A stretch of 64,000 nucleotides of DNA. Source: Acidobacteriota bacterium. Its GTDB lineage: Bacteria; Acidobacteriota; Blastocatellia; Pyrinomonadales; Pyrinomonadaceae. Shown here piece by piece: positions 1-8,693 of the stretch (positions are counted from its first letter, which is position 1; each line of letters starts with the position of its first letter). The stretch is from positions 46,698-110,697 of the forward strand of contig JAFDVJ010000026.1 in NCBI GenBank assembly GCA_018269075.1. Reading direction: 5' to 3'. The notes below the pieces were generated by a model. The model searched no databases. It had not been told where the DNA came from and saw only the letters and a list, made by a program, of their open reading frames with translations. Made by a program: the position numbers and the translations under genes.

Positions 1-271
1 CAGCCCGCCCTACAAAACGTCCAATCGGCTGTCAGCCGGTTGACAGGCGCCAGCCTGTAGACACGCTTCACACCAGTGCGGGGCGGCGACGAACTAACAG
101 TTTGTCTTACATTAAAGAAAAGTTCGGGAAGTTGCGGAAGATTAGGAAGTTGCGGAAGAAAACAACCTGCTTCCCGAACTTCCCGAACTTCCCAAACTTC
201 CCAAACTTCCCAAACTTTCCCCCGTCGGGCTTGTAACTTGATATCAAACAATTTAAATTATTCTGAAAGCA
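1..271. repeat. Intergenic REP-like palindromes and 9-bp repeat
   Basis: No gene is visible here. Positions 43-58 form a short palindrome (ACAGGC/GCCTGT) of the same kind as the cluster near 48.5 kb. Positions 120-225 carry a GGAAGTTG-type stretch followed by an oppositely oriented run of a 9-bp unit (CTTCCCAAA/CTTCCCGAA), so the transcript could fold into a long imperfect hairpin. A similar pair lies at 46985-47065. The open frame across it is low-complexity (repeated TSRTSQ) and is an artefact of the repeat. Confidence 0.6.
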
Positions 272-1201
272 ATGAAGGTTTGCCCCAAGTGTAATTCATC
301 ATATTCCGACGAAACTCTGAATTTTTGTCTGACGGACGGCGTGCCGCTGGTCGTCGAGGAACTTCTGGACGAGTATCTGTCGAAGCAGAGCAAGAGCTCG
401 TGGCACACGGCCGAAACGCTCGTCGATCCGCGGTTTTCGCGCTCGGCCGAGAGCAAACGGACGGCCGCGCCGGGCCCGAGCGCGCGGACGAATATGATGA
501 GCGAGCTGACGGCCGACAGTCTGCAGCTGAAAAAATCGAACAATATCGTCTTCGTGCTTTTGGGCATCCTCGTGCTGGCCGTCGCGGTCGGCGGTTTCTG
601 GTGGTATTCGAAGGCCGGCGCGAGCCGGTCGGCCGTTTCCGACAACACGCCGGCCGTCCCGAAACACGCGATCGTGCCGCTGACGCCCGAACAGGAGGCG
701 CAGCTCAAAAAGGAGCTGACCGATTTCATTCAAAACTGGGCGCGGACCAACGAGGACAAGGACGCCGACGCGCATATCGCGCATTACGCCAACACGCTCG
801 AAATCTATTACGGCGAGAGCGGCAAGGACAAGAATCACGTTCTCGCCGACCGCCTGCGCGCGTGGCAGAAATACGATACGGTGCAGATGACGATCGACAA
901 TCTCAAGATCAAGCCCGAATCGACCGAATCGGCGACGCTCGTCTTCGACAAGTCGTGGACGATGAAAAACTCGAAACGCACCTCGAACGGCTCGGTCCAG
1001 CAGGAGATGCACGTCAGCCGGACCAACGGCAAATGGCTGATCGACACCGAAAAGGATCTCAACATCTATTTTATGAACAACCGCGACAATCAGCTGCTCG
1101 AATCCGACAACCAGCCGGCGCCGGAATCGAAACCCGCGCCGCCCGTGCCGTCGAGCTCCGCGAACACGGCGAACGTCGATAATTCCAATAAGAAGAAATA
1201 A
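272..1201 (+). CDS. Zinc-ribbon single-pass membrane protein with NTF2-like C-terminal domain
   Basis: The 309-residue protein begins with a short zinc-ribbon-like motif (C4, C7, C19; no clear fourth ligand), has a polar linker, one hydrophobic segment at about residues 92-112, and a soluble C-terminal part at about 140-270. The C-terminal part has the alternating pattern of an NTF2/SnoaL-like fold. Its tail is rich in proline, serine and asparagine. The likely topology is a cytoplasmic zinc ribbon with the NTF2-like part outside. Zinc-ribbon plus TM proteins of this build are frequent in Acidobacteriota, but the function is unknown. The ATG at 272 places the CPKC motif at the N-terminus as expected. 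Confidence 0.75.
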   Translation: MKVCPKCNSSYSDETLNFCLTDGVPLVVEELLDEYLSKQSKSSWHTAETLVDPRFSRSAESKRTAAPGPSARTNMMSELTADSLQLKKSNNIVFVLLGILVLAVAVGGFWWYSKAGASRSAVSDNTPAVPKHAIVPLTPEQEAQLKKELTDFIQNWARTNEDKDADAHIAHYANTLEIYYGESGKDKNHVLADRLRAWQKYDTVQMTIDNLKIKPESTESATLVFDKSWTMKNSKRTSNGSVQQEMHVSRTNGKWLIDTEKDLNIYFMNNRDNQLLESDNQPAPESKPAPPVPSSSANTANVDNSNKKK

Positions 1202-1221
1202 GCCTTCGCTCCGAAACGCCG

Positions 1222-1695
1222 ATGAACGAACCCTTCGCGATCAAAATCCGTCCCGCTTCGAACGCCGACTGTCTCGCCGTTCAGGCGCTCGTCTTCGCGA
1301 TCCTCCGCGAATACGGTTTGAAGCCCGACCTCGACGGCACCGACCGCGACATCGCCGACATCGAGGCGCATTACACGGCGCGCGGCGGATTGTTCGAGCT
1401 GATCGAGGACGAGCGCGGAAACCTGCTCGGGACGGTCGGGCTTTATCCGATCGACGACGAAACGGTCGAGCTTCGCAAGATGTATTTCGCGCCCGTCCTG
1501 CGCGGCCGCGGCGTCGGCAAAGAGACTCTGCGGCGGATGCTCGACGCGGCGCGCGCGATGGGTTTCAAGAAAATCTATCTCGAAACCGCGACCGTCCTGC
1601 GCGAAGCGGTCGCGCTCTACGAAAAATTCGGCTTTCTGCCGACCGCCGAAAAACATACGCCGCGCTGCGACGCCGCGTATTATCTCGATTTGTAA
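1222..1695 (+). CDS. GNAT family N-acetyltransferase
   Basis: The 157-residue length is typical of a single GNAT domain. The acetyl-CoA-binding signature RGRGVGKETL lies at about residues 92-102, preceded by the beta strand VELRKMYFAP and followed by the usual C-terminal strand with the ALYEKFGF motif. It would transfer an acetyl group from acetyl-CoA to an amine; the substrate cannot be read from the sequence. It starts 20 bp after the preceding gene and is probably co-transcribed with it. Confidence 0.85.
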   Translation: MNEPFAIKIRPASNADCLAVQALVFAILREYGLKPDLDGTDRDIADIEAHYTARGGLFELIEDERGNLLGTVGLYPIDDETVELRKMYFAPVLRGRGVGKETLRRMLDAARAMGFKKIYLETATVLREAVALYEKFGFLPTAEKHTPRCDAAYYLDL

Positions 1696-1725
1696 AGGGG
1701 ACGGCCTCTATCGGGCAAAAGGGCG

Positions 1726-2988
1726 ATGAATAAATCTCTGGAGCTGCGCGCGAAGATCAGGAAGTTCTGGCGAACGCTGGGGCCGGGGCTGATCACCGGC
1801 GCGAGCGACGACGATCCGTCGGGCATCGCGACCTATTCGCAGTCGGGCGCGCAGTTCGGGACCGCGCTTTTGTGGACGGCGCTCGTCACCTACCCGCTGA
1901 TGGTCTCGATCCAGGAAATGTGCGCGCGGATCGGGCTCGTCACCGATCACGGCCTGACCGGCGTCATCAAGCGCCATTATTCGAAACGCATTCTTTACCT
2001 CATTCTTCTCGTCAGCTTTCCGTCGATCGTCCTCAACATCGGCGCCGACATCGCCGGGATGGGCGCGGTCGGCCAGATGCTCGTCCCGCAGATTCCGGCG
2101 GTCGTCTTTTCGATCTTATTCACCGGCCTTTTGATGTACGGCATCGTCGTCTGGTCGTATCGCCGGATCTCGACGATCCTCAAATGGCTCTGCATCGTGC
2201 TTTTTTCTTATCTGATCATCCCGTTTCTGACCCACACCGACTGGCTGCTCGTCGCGAAGGAGACCGTCTTTCCGAAATTCGAGCTGACGGCCGAATATTT
2301 CACCGCGCTCGTCGGCATTCTCGGGACGACGATCTCGCCGTATCTCTTTTTCTGGCAGACGTCGATGGAGGTCGAAGAGGTCAACCAGCGGCATCTCGTC
2401 GTCGACAAGCGGATGATCAACCTGATGCAGAAGGACGTCGAGGGCGGAATGTTCGTCACCAACATCGTCTTCTTTTTCATCATCCTGACGACCGGCACGG
2501 TGCTCTTCAACGCCGGCATTCGCGACGTTCAGACGGTCGAACAGGCGGCCGCCGCGCTTCAGCCGCTCGCCGGAAGAATGGCCTACGCGCTTTTTGCCGT
2601 CGGCGTGCTCGGGACGGGTTTTCTGGCCGTCCCGGTCTTGGCCGGCGCGCTCAGTTATATGATGGCCGAGATCTTCGACTGGCAGGAGGGGCTCGACAAG
2701 AAATTTCACGAAGCGAAGGGCTTTTACATCACGATCATCGTTTCATTGATCCTCGGCCTCGCGATCGATTTCGTCGGCATCAGCCCGATCAAGGCGCTGA
2801 TTTACACGGCCGTCCTCTACGGCGTGACCGCGCCGGTCCTGATCGCATTGATCCTCCATATCTGCAACAACAAAAAGATCATGAAGGAATACGTCAACGG
2901 CTTCTGGTCGAACCTGCTCGGCGGCCTCACGTTCCTGCTGATGAGCGCCGCGGCGGTGCTGCTCGTCTGGTTTCAGTTTAAGGGCTGA
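1726..2988 (+). CDS. Nramp-like divalent cation transporter
   Basis: The 420-residue polytopic inner-membrane protein shows the Nramp start GPGLITGASDDDPSG in TM1 and about eleven hydrophobic segments. Canonical Nramp Mn/Fe importers use DPGN in TM1 and MPH in TM6. Here TM1 reads DPSG, and the TM6 equivalent region (TTISPYLFFWQTSMEVEE) lacks the metal-binding methionine-proline-histidine. That suggests altered selectivity, for example Mg-like, or another substrate. It is likely transcribed with the GNAT gene, with a 30-bp gap. Confidence 0.8.
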   Translation: MNKSLELRAKIRKFWRTLGPGLITGASDDDPSGIATYSQSGAQFGTALLWTALVTYPLMVSIQEMCARIGLVTDHGLTGVIKRHYSKRILYLILLVSFPSIVLNIGADIAGMGAVGQMLVPQIPAVVFSILFTGLLMYGIVVWSYRRISTILKWLCIVLFSYLIIPFLTHTDWLLVAKETVFPKFELTAEYFTALVGILGTTISPYLFFWQTSMEVEEVNQRHLVVDKRMINLMQKDVEGGMFVTNIVFFFIILTTGTVLFNAGIRDVQTVEQAAAALQPLAGRMAYALFAVGVLGTGFLAVPVLAGALSYMMAEIFDWQEGLDKKFHEAKGFYITIIVSLILGLAIDFVGISPIKALIYTAVLYGVTAPVLIALILHICNNKKIMKEYVNGFWSNLLGGLTFLLMSAAAVLLVWFQFKG

Positions 2989-3044
2989 ACGATCGCGGCC
3001 GGCCCGCGAAACAAGCCTCCGCGCGCGCGAAATTCGTGTTAAAA

Positions 3045-3200
3045 TCCGCAAAATTAGTCTTTTCACGCGCACATTAAAGCCTTTCACGCGCACGTGAAAG
3101 GCTTTTAACGTGCGCGTGAAAGCCTTTAACGTGCGCGTGAAAGCTTTTAACGTGCGCGTGAAAGCTTTTAACGTGCGCGTGAAAAGACTAATTTTGCGGA
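3045..3200. repeat. 21-bp tandem array inside a perfect 28-bp terminal inverted repeat
   Basis: Positions 3045-3072 and 3173-3200 are exact reverse complements. Between them lie about six 21-bp units built on ACGTGCGCGTGAAAG. The two left units run in one orientation and the right-hand ones in the other, switching around 3090. The whole block could extrude as a cruciform or fold in RNA. It lies downstream of the Nramp-like gene. Confidence 0.85.
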
Positions 3201-3210
3201 CGAAAGGCCT

Positions 3211-3301
3211 TCGGAATAGATGAGAGATGATAGATCGTAGATGATAGATTCGGCCCGAAAGGAATCTATCAGTTATCATCTCTCATCTTTCATCTGTTCC
3301 G
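3211..3301. repeat. Inverted ATGAGAG-type heptamer repeat
   Basis: The left arm (GGAATAGATGAGAGATGATAG) and the right arm (CTCTCATCTTTCATCTGTTCC) are approximate reverse complements built on a 7-bp unit. A second member of the same family is at 44306-44398. Confidence 0.7.
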
Positions 3302-3326
3302 GATGTTTACAAAACTAAACCGCCGG

Positions 3327-3959
3327 TCAGTCGTCGAAATTGTCGCGGGCGGCGATCAGCGGTTCGACGAGACGGACGATCTCCATCAGCTCTTTTTCGT
3401 TCTTTTTGGTGCTTCGCCGGTAGTTTCTCAGATAAACGTCGACCATCGCGCGGCCCTTGATGAAATGCAGATCGGTGTTGGTCATCGTGAGGTTGGCGGT
3501 GACGTTCTTGACGAGAATCGCCTCGTCGCCGATGCCCTCGACCTTAAAGAATTCGCCCATCTGGATGCCGTTCAGGCCTTTCCAGAATTGGTCGTGCAAA
3601 CCCGTTTTCGAAAGCGTCAGCTCGACGTGGATCTGGAGCTCCGTATTCGATCTGCGCCACGTCATCAGATATCGCGTGACGCCCAGACTGCCGGGCGCGA
3701 CGCCGAATTTGAGATGTTCGGCGGTCGAACGGTAGATTTGAAAGCCGCTTTTGTCCTTTTCGAGCGCCTTTAAGATGTCGGCCGCGATTTTATCGGCTTC
3801 GGCATAAGCCTGTTCGACTTTTTCGCGCGGCACGGCCTTGTCGCGTGCGAGCCGTTTCTGATAATCCGCGTCGCCGGTCTGCGCGGCGGCGGCCGCGAAA
3901 CCGAATGCGCAAACGACGAGCGATCCGATGAGCGTGCAAAAATATAAGTTTCTTTTCAT
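3327..3959 (-). CDS. Secreted protein of unknown function
   Basis: The 210-residue protein has a clear Sec signal peptide (MKRNLYF, hydrophobic stretch, AAAAAQ cleavage region near residue 26). The mature part is mixed alpha/beta with a long helical start and ends in acidic residues. I do not recognise a family. It is a lone minus-strand gene between repeat-rich gaps. It is probably periplasmic. Confidence 0.65.
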   Translation of the reverse strand: MKRNLYFCTLIGSLVVCAFGFAAAAAQTGDADYQKRLARDKAVPREKVEQAYAEADKIAADILKALEKDKSGFQIYRSTAEHLKFGVAPGSLGVTRYLMTWRRSNTELQIHVELTLSKTGLHDQFWKGLNGIQMGEFFKVEGIGDEAILVKNVTANLTMTNTDLHFIKGRAMVDVYLRNYRRSTKKNEKELMEIVRLVEPLIAARDNFDD

Positions 3960-4065
3960 AAAGTTGCGGTGAAAAACGATGACGTCGAAGCCGCGCGTTC
4001 CGGCCGGCCTTTCCGACTTTGATTCGCCCTGATAGTATAATTGATGCCCGGGCGAAAAATAATCG

Positions 4066-4102
4066 ACTCAAGACTCAAGACTTAAGACTCAGGACCGAAG
4101 AC
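4066..4102. repeat. GACTCAA-type heptamer run
   Basis: A short run of 7-bp units (GACTCAA, GACTTAA, GACTCAG) lies directly before the ATG of the alcohol dehydrogenase, where a ribosome-binding site would be expected. The same unit occurs near 21150-21190 and 48880-48900. Confidence 0.6.
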
Positions 4103-4103
4103 T

Positions 4104-5063
4104 ATGAAAGCGCTCAGATTTATCGACAACACGCTCGCGCTCGCCGACGTGCCGAAACCCGCGGCCGGCGACGAGGCGCTCGTCCGCGTGACGACGACCG
4201 GCATCTGCAATACCGATCTCGAGATCGTCCGCGGCTACGCGGGCTTTGCCGGAACATTGGGCCACGAGTTCGTCGGCGTCGTCGAGGAAGCCGCAAACGC
4301 GCCCGCGCTCGTCGGAAAGCGCGTCGTCGGCGAGATCAACGCCGGCTGCGGCCGCTGCGCGCGATGCCGCGCGCGCGATCCGCGTCATTGTCCGACGCGG
4401 ACGGTTCTCGGCATTCATTCGCGCGACGGCGCGCACGCCGAATATCTGACTTTGCCGGCCGAAAACCTGCTCGTCGTGCCCGATACGGTGCCGGACGAGG
4501 AAGCCGTCTTCGTCGAGCCGCTCGCCGCCGCTTACGGCATCACCGAACAGGTCGAGATCACGAAAGAGACGCGCGTCGCGATCGTCGGCGACGGCAAACT
4601 CGGTCTGCTCTGCGCGCTCGCGCTCGCGCTCGAAAGCCCGCGCCCGACGCTCGTCGGCAAGCATCCGGACAAGCTCGCGCACGCGGCGGCGCGCGGCGTC
4701 GAAACCGTCCTGCTCGGCGATGCGGTGCCGTCGCTCAATCGTTCGTTCGACGTCGTCGTCGAAGCGAGCGGCGCGGAATCGGGTTTCGCCGCCGCGCTCG
4801 ATCTCCTGCGGCCGCGCGGCAAACTCGTCCTCAAATCGACCTTTCAGGGAAACACGAACCTCGAGCTGTGGCGCGTCGTCGTCGACGAGATCACGATCGT
4901 CGGCTCGCGCTGCGGCCGCTTCGCGCCGGCGCTCGCGCTGCTCGAAAACAAACGAATCACGGTCGCCGATCTCGTCGCCGCCGAGTTTCCGCTCGCCGAC
5001 GGCGTCCGCGCGATGCACCACGCCGCCGAACGCGGCGTCCTCAAGGTGCTCCTGCACGCCTAG
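4104..5063 (+). CDS. Zinc-dependent medium-chain alcohol dehydrogenase
   Basis: The 319-residue MDR-family enzyme has catalytic zinc ligands C35, H54 and E55 and structural zinc cysteines C82, C85, C88 and C96. The Rossmann dinucleotide motif VAIVGDGKLG is near residue 160. It is somewhat shorter than classical ADHs (about 340-380). It would oxidise an alcohol or polyol with NAD(P). The overall look, with CNTDLE and VVEASG, is close to threonine or sorbitol dehydrogenase-like members. The substrate is not identifiable. Confidence 0.85.
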   Translation: MKALRFIDNTLALADVPKPAAGDEALVRVTTTGICNTDLEIVRGYAGFAGTLGHEFVGVVEEAANAPALVGKRVVGEINAGCGRCARCRARDPRHCPTRTVLGIHSRDGAHAEYLTLPAENLLVVPDTVPDEEAVFVEPLAAAYGITEQVEITKETRVAIVGDGKLGLLCALALALESPRPTLVGKHPDKLAHAAARGVETVLLGDAVPSLNRSFDVVVEASGAESGFAAALDLLRPRGKLVLKSTFQGNTNLELWRVVVDEITIVGSRCGRFAPALALLENKRITVADLVAAEFPLADGVRAMHHAAERGVLKVLLHA

Positions 5064-5065
5064 GG

Positions 5066-5230
5066 GAGTGGAGAGTGGAGAGTGGAGAGTGGAGAGTCGG
5101 GGGAAGAAGGGGAGAAGGGGAGAAGGGGAGAAGAGAAGAAGAGGAGAAGAGGAGAAGAGGAGACGGGGAGACGGAAAATTCCGCAACGAACAATCCGAAA
5201 TCCGAAATCCGAAATCCGAAATCCGAAATC
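5066..5230. repeat. Composite run of GGAGAGT, GGAGAAGG and CCGAAAT microrepeats
   Basis: Three different simple repeats follow each other between two genes: a 7-bp GGAGAGT run (5066-5098), an 8-bp GGAGAAGG/GAGGAGAA run (5100-5170) and a 7-bp CCGAAAT run (5191-5230). Each recurs elsewhere in the window. No gene is present. Confidence 0.85.
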
Positions 5231-5259
5231 GTTTTGGTTTAATTTTTCCGCGCCGAATT

Positions 5260-5268
5260 TGCTATACT
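5260..5268 (+). promoter_or_regulatory. Probable extended -10 promoter of the HtrA gene
   Basis: TGCTATACT matches an extended -10 (TGn plus TATACT) 52 bp upstream of the ATG at 5321. No good -35 hexamer stands at 16-18 bp, which is acceptable for extended -10 promoters. Confidence 0.45.
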
Positions 5269-5320
5269 AAAAAACTGCCGAATTTCATTCGCCGAATCTT
5301 GATGTTTAAGGAAAAGCAAT

Positions 5321-6856
5321 ATGTTCGCTAAACGAAAAAAATCCGTGCCCCGGAAGATTTTATCGAGTTTGACGGCGTTCGTTTTCGCCGGTTCGCTGCT
5401 CGTCTCCGGCGTCGCCGCGCAGACCAATGTCGACGCTTTGCGAAACGCGGCGATCACGCCCGAAAAGCTGTCGGCCTCGTTCGCCGAGGTCGCGCGCGCG
5501 GTCGAGCCGGCCGTCGTCAACATCGACACGAAAAGCAAGGTTCCCGACGTCTCGGTCAAGGGCGACGCGGGTAACGGCAACACGGCCGACGATCTGCTCG
5601 ACCTGCTCCGGCGGCAGCGGCGGCCGCAGTACGCGGTCGGCAGCGGCTTTATCGTCGACAAGGCCGGCTATATTATGACGAACTTTCACGTCGTCGAGGA
5701 TTCGTCGCGGATCACGGTGCAATTGCAGTCGGGCGAGGAATTCACGGCGCGGATCGTCGGCGTCGACGAGGAGACCGATCTCGCCGTGCTCAAGATCGAC
5801 GCCGGCCGCGAGCTGCCGTTCGTCAGGCTCGGCGATTCCGAAAAGGCGCAGGTCGGCGACTGGGTCTTAGCGATCGGCTCGCCGTTCGGTCTCGCGCAGA
5901 CCGTGACGGCCGGCATCGTCTCTCAGCTCAAACGCGAAACGCCCTACACCTTTTCCTACCCGAAGAAGTTTATCCAGACCGACGCGGCGATCAACCGCGG
6001 CAATTCCGGCGGCCCGCTCGTCAATATGAACGCCGAGGTGATCGGCGTCAATTCGCAGATCGCGACGGCGACCGGCGATTCGAACGGGATCGGCTTCGCG
6101 CTGCCGATCAACGACGCGGCCGCGGTTTACCGACAGATCGTCGAGAACGGAAAAGTCCGTCGCGGATATCTGGGGGTCGGTCTCGATTCGGTCAAGGCCG
6201 AGTTTGCGAAGGTCTACGGTCTGCCGGAGGCGAAGGGCGCGATCGTGCTCGAAGTCCGCGACCGGAAATCGGCCGCCGCGCTCGCCGGTCTGCAGGCGGG
6301 CGACATCATTCTCGAATTCAACGGGCAGAAGGTCGAGAGCGCCGGCGACCTGATCGGCAAGGTCTCGGCCGCGCCGCCCGACCAGAACGCGAACGTCGTC
6401 TTTATGCGCGAGGTCGGCGCCAAGCTCGAACGGCGGACGACCGTCATCAAACTGGCGGAACGGCCGTCGAACAATAAGGTTTACGACGGCGATACGCGCC
6501 GGCCGCTGCCGGTCGAAGGCGGCGCCGAGCCGGTCAAACCGTTCGGCCTGACCCTGAGCGAGCTGACGCCGGCGCTCGTTCAGACCTACAAGCTCGAAAA
6601 CAACAAGGGACTGCTCGTCAAGGAGATCAACCCGGCGAGCTACATCGCCGACGTCAAGGCCTCGAACGGCGACGACGCGCTCGTCGCGGGCGATCTGATC
6701 CAGCGCATCAACCGGACGGAAGTCACGGATTTGAAGACGTTCGGCGAGCTCGCCGGGAAGCTCAGGACCGGCGACGCCGTCGTCCTTCAGGTTCTCAGCA
6801 ACAACCGCTCGGGCCGCGGCCTACAGATGAAGATCGTGCAGTTTACGGTTCAATGA
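5321..6856 (+). CDS. HtrA/Deg-family periplasmic serine protease
   Basis: The 511-residue protein has an N-terminal signal sequence (about residues 1-32, ending VAAQ), a trypsin-like S1C domain with catalytic triad H123 (NFHVVED), D153 (ETDLAVLKI) and S229 (GNSGGPL), and two PDZ domains (about 280-375 and 410-505). This is the standard layout of DegP/DegQ proteases, which degrade or chaperone misfolded envelope proteins. The second PDZ is divergent. The start is fixed by the signal peptide and the upstream AAGGAAAAG. Confidence 0.93.
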   Translation: MFAKRKKSVPRKILSSLTAFVFAGSLLVSGVAAQTNVDALRNAAITPEKLSASFAEVARAVEPAVVNIDTKSKVPDVSVKGDAGNGNTADDLLDLLRRQRRPQYAVGSGFIVDKAGYIMTNFHVVEDSSRITVQLQSGEEFTARIVGVDEETDLAVLKIDAGRELPFVRLGDSEKAQVGDWVLAIGSPFGLAQTVTAGIVSQLKRETPYTFSYPKKFIQTDAAINRGNSGGPLVNMNAEVIGVNSQIATATGDSNGIGFALPINDAAAVYRQIVENGKVRRGYLGVGLDSVKAEFAKVYGLPEAKGAIVLEVRDRKSAAALAGLQAGDIILEFNGQKVESAGDLIGKVSAAPPDQNANVVFMREVGAKLERRTTVIKLAERPSNNKVYDGDTRRPLPVEGGAEPVKPFGLTLSELTPALVQTYKLENNKGLLVKEINPASYIADVKASNGDDALVAGDLIQRINRTEVTDLKTFGELAGKLRTGDAVVLQVLSNNRSGRGLQMKIVQFTVQ

Positions 6857-6861
6857 AAATT

Positions 6862-6941
6862 AGTGGAGAGTGGAGAGTGGAGAGTGGAGAGTTCGGGGAA
6901 TTCTTTTTACTCTCCACTCGCTGCTCTCCACTCTCTACTCG
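6862..6941. repeat. Inverted GGAGAGT heptamer pair
   Basis: A run of GGAGAGT units (6862-6893) is followed after about 17 bp by the reverse-complement run (6910-6940), giving a potential hairpin just after the HtrA stop and just before the aldehyde dehydrogenase start. Similar pairs are at 46942-47098, 57365-57478 and 62705-62812. Confidence 0.8.
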
Positions 6942-6946
6942 AAAAT

Positions 6947-8473
6947 ATGTCAAAAGCAAAAGAAGCGAAAAAATCGAATAAAACTGAGAAATATTACAAC
7001 TATATCGGCGGCGAATGGGTGAAATCGGCCTCGGGCGAATGGTTCGAGAACGTCAATCCGGCCGACACGACCGACATCGTCGGGCGGTTTCCGAAATCGA
7101 CCGCCGAGGACGTCGATCAGGCGGTCGCGGCCGCCAAATCGGCGGCGACCAAATGGCGGCGGACGCCCGCGCCGAAACGCGCCGAGATTTTGTTTCGCCT
7201 CGGCGAGATCCTGCGCGCCAACAAGGAGCGCTACACCGAGGAGATGACGCGCGAGATGGGCAAGGTTTTGAAAGAAGCCGGCGGCGACGTTCAGGAAGCG
7301 ATCGACTGCACCTATTACACGGCCGGCGAGGGCCGCCGTCTGCACGGCTTCACGACGAAAGCCGAGATGCCCAACAAATACGCGATGTGCGAGCGCCAGC
7401 CGGTCGGCATCTGCGGGCTCATCACGCCGTTCAACTTCCCGATGGCGATCCCGTCGTGGAAGCTGATCCCGGCGCTGGTCTGCGGCAACACGGTCGTCAT
7501 CAAATCGGGCGAGGACGTGCCGCTTTCGACGATCAATCTCGTCAAGGCGTGCGAGGAAGCGGGCATTCCGAAGGGCGTCGTCAACGTCGTCAACGGTTTC
7601 GCCGAACCGGGCGCGGCGCTCGTCGATCACGACGACGTCCGGCTGATCTCGTTCACCGGCTCGACCGACACCGGCCGGATCATCGCCGAAGCCTGCGCGC
7701 GCAAGAACAAGATCGTCTCTTTGGAGATGGGCGGCAAGAACGCGATCATCGTGATGGACGACGCCGACATCGACAACGCCGTCGAAGGCTCGCTCTGGGG
7801 CGCGTTCGGCACGTCGGGCCAGCGCTGCACCGCGTCGAGCCGGCTCGTCGTCCATAAGAAGGTCTACAAGAAGTTCGTCGAGAAATTCGTCGAGAAGGCG
7901 AAAAAACTCAAGGTCGGCAACGGCCTCGACCCGAAGACCGAGGTCGGCCCGGTGATCAACCGGCAGGCGATGGACAAGATTATGAACTACATCGCGATCG
8001 GCCGCGACGAGGACAAGGCGACGCTCGCCTGCGGCGGCAACGCGCTGACCAAAGGCGCCTACAAGCACGGCTATTTTATCGAGCCGACGGTTTTCGCCGA
8101 CGTTAAGCAGGGAATGCGGATCGAACAGGAAGAGATCTTCGGCCCGGTGACGGCGATCATCCCGTTCGCGACGCTCGACGAAGCGATCGAGATCGTCAAC
8201 GGCGTCAAATACGGCCTCTCGTCGGCGATCTACACGCAGGACGTCAACCAGGCGTTCTACGCGACGCAGGAGCTTTACACCGGCATCTGCTACGTCAACT
8301 CGGCGACGATCGGCGCGGAAGTCCATCTGCCGTTCGGCGGCACGAAGGGCACCGGCAACGGCCACCGCGAGGCCGGCACGCAGGTCCTCGACATCTTCTC
8401 GGAATGGAAGGCGATCTACGTCGACTACTCCGGCAAGCTCCAGAAGGCGCAGATCGACGAAGTCGAGATTTAA
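6947..8473 (+). CDS. NAD(P)-dependent aldehyde dehydrogenase
   Basis: This is a 508-residue ALDH-superfamily enzyme. The general base E260 (SLEMGGKN) and nucleophile C294 (GQRCTAS) have the usual 34-residue spacing, and the NAD-binding FTGSTDTG is present. The C-terminal [18 protein letters not shown] resembles semialdehyde dehydrogenases such as ketoglutaric-semialdehyde or piperideine-6-carboxylate dehydrogenases. I chose the ATG at 6947 because the longer open frame only adds the GGAGAGT repeat translated as ESGEWRVES. Confidence 0.92.
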   Translation: MSKAKEAKKSNKTEKYYNYIGGEWVKSASGEWFENVNPADTTDIVGRFPKSTAEDVDQAVAAAKSAATKWRRTPAPKRAEILFRLGEILRANKERYTEEMTREMGKVLKEAGGDVQEAIDCTYYTAGEGRRLHGFTTKAEMPNKYAMCERQPVGICGLITPFNFPMAIPSWKLIPALVCGNTVVIKSGEDVPLSTINLVKACEEAGIPKGVVNVVNGFAEPGAALVDHDDVRLISFTGSTDTGRIIAEACARKNKIVSLEMGGKNAIIVMDDADIDNAVEGSLWGAFGTSGQRCTASSRLVVHKKVYKKFVEKFVEKAKKLKVGNGLDPKTEVGPVINRQAMDKIMNYIAIGRDEDKATLACGGNALTKGAYKHGYFIEPTVFADVKQGMRIEQEEIFGPVTAIIPFATLDEAIEIVNGVKYGLSSAIYTQDVNQAFYATQELYTGICYVNSATIGAEVHLPFGGTKGTGNGHREAGTQVLDIFSEWKAIYVDYSGKLQKAQIDEVEI

Positions 8474-8479
8474 CGCTCT

Positions 8480-8559
8480 GAGTTCCGCCTTCAGGCGGCT
8501 TTTGGTTTCATCCGGGAATGATTCTCAATGAAACCGAAAGCCGCCTGAAGGCGGAACTC
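8480..8559. repeat. Long hairpin built from a REP palindrome
   Basis: Positions 8480-8511 and 8528-8559 are reverse complements with one mismatch and a 16-nt loop. Each arm contains the palindrome GCCGCCTGAAGGCGG. Single copies of the same element occur at 16362-16378, inside the xdhC coding region, and at 56098-56118. It may act as a terminator for the ALDH gene, although no U-tract follows. Confidence 0.85.
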
Positions 8560-8693
8560 GAAACTTACCACAAGAATTACTGATCACACCGAAATAAACC
8601 AAAAAAACGGCTGATGTCTTGGTCGATTTGAAAAAATCGGCGTAAAATCGCAATATATAGTTTTTCTTATCACAATATAATTTGGGAGAATTT

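Noticed and set aside
76..294. Short open frame with TSRTSQ repeats
   Set aside because: It is the translated 9-bp repeat and overlaps the start of the zinc-ribbon gene; no ribosome site.
2743..3279. Minus-strand frame rich in FTRTLKA repeats
   Set aside because: Translation of the 3045-3200 array plus a shadow of the Nramp-like gene.
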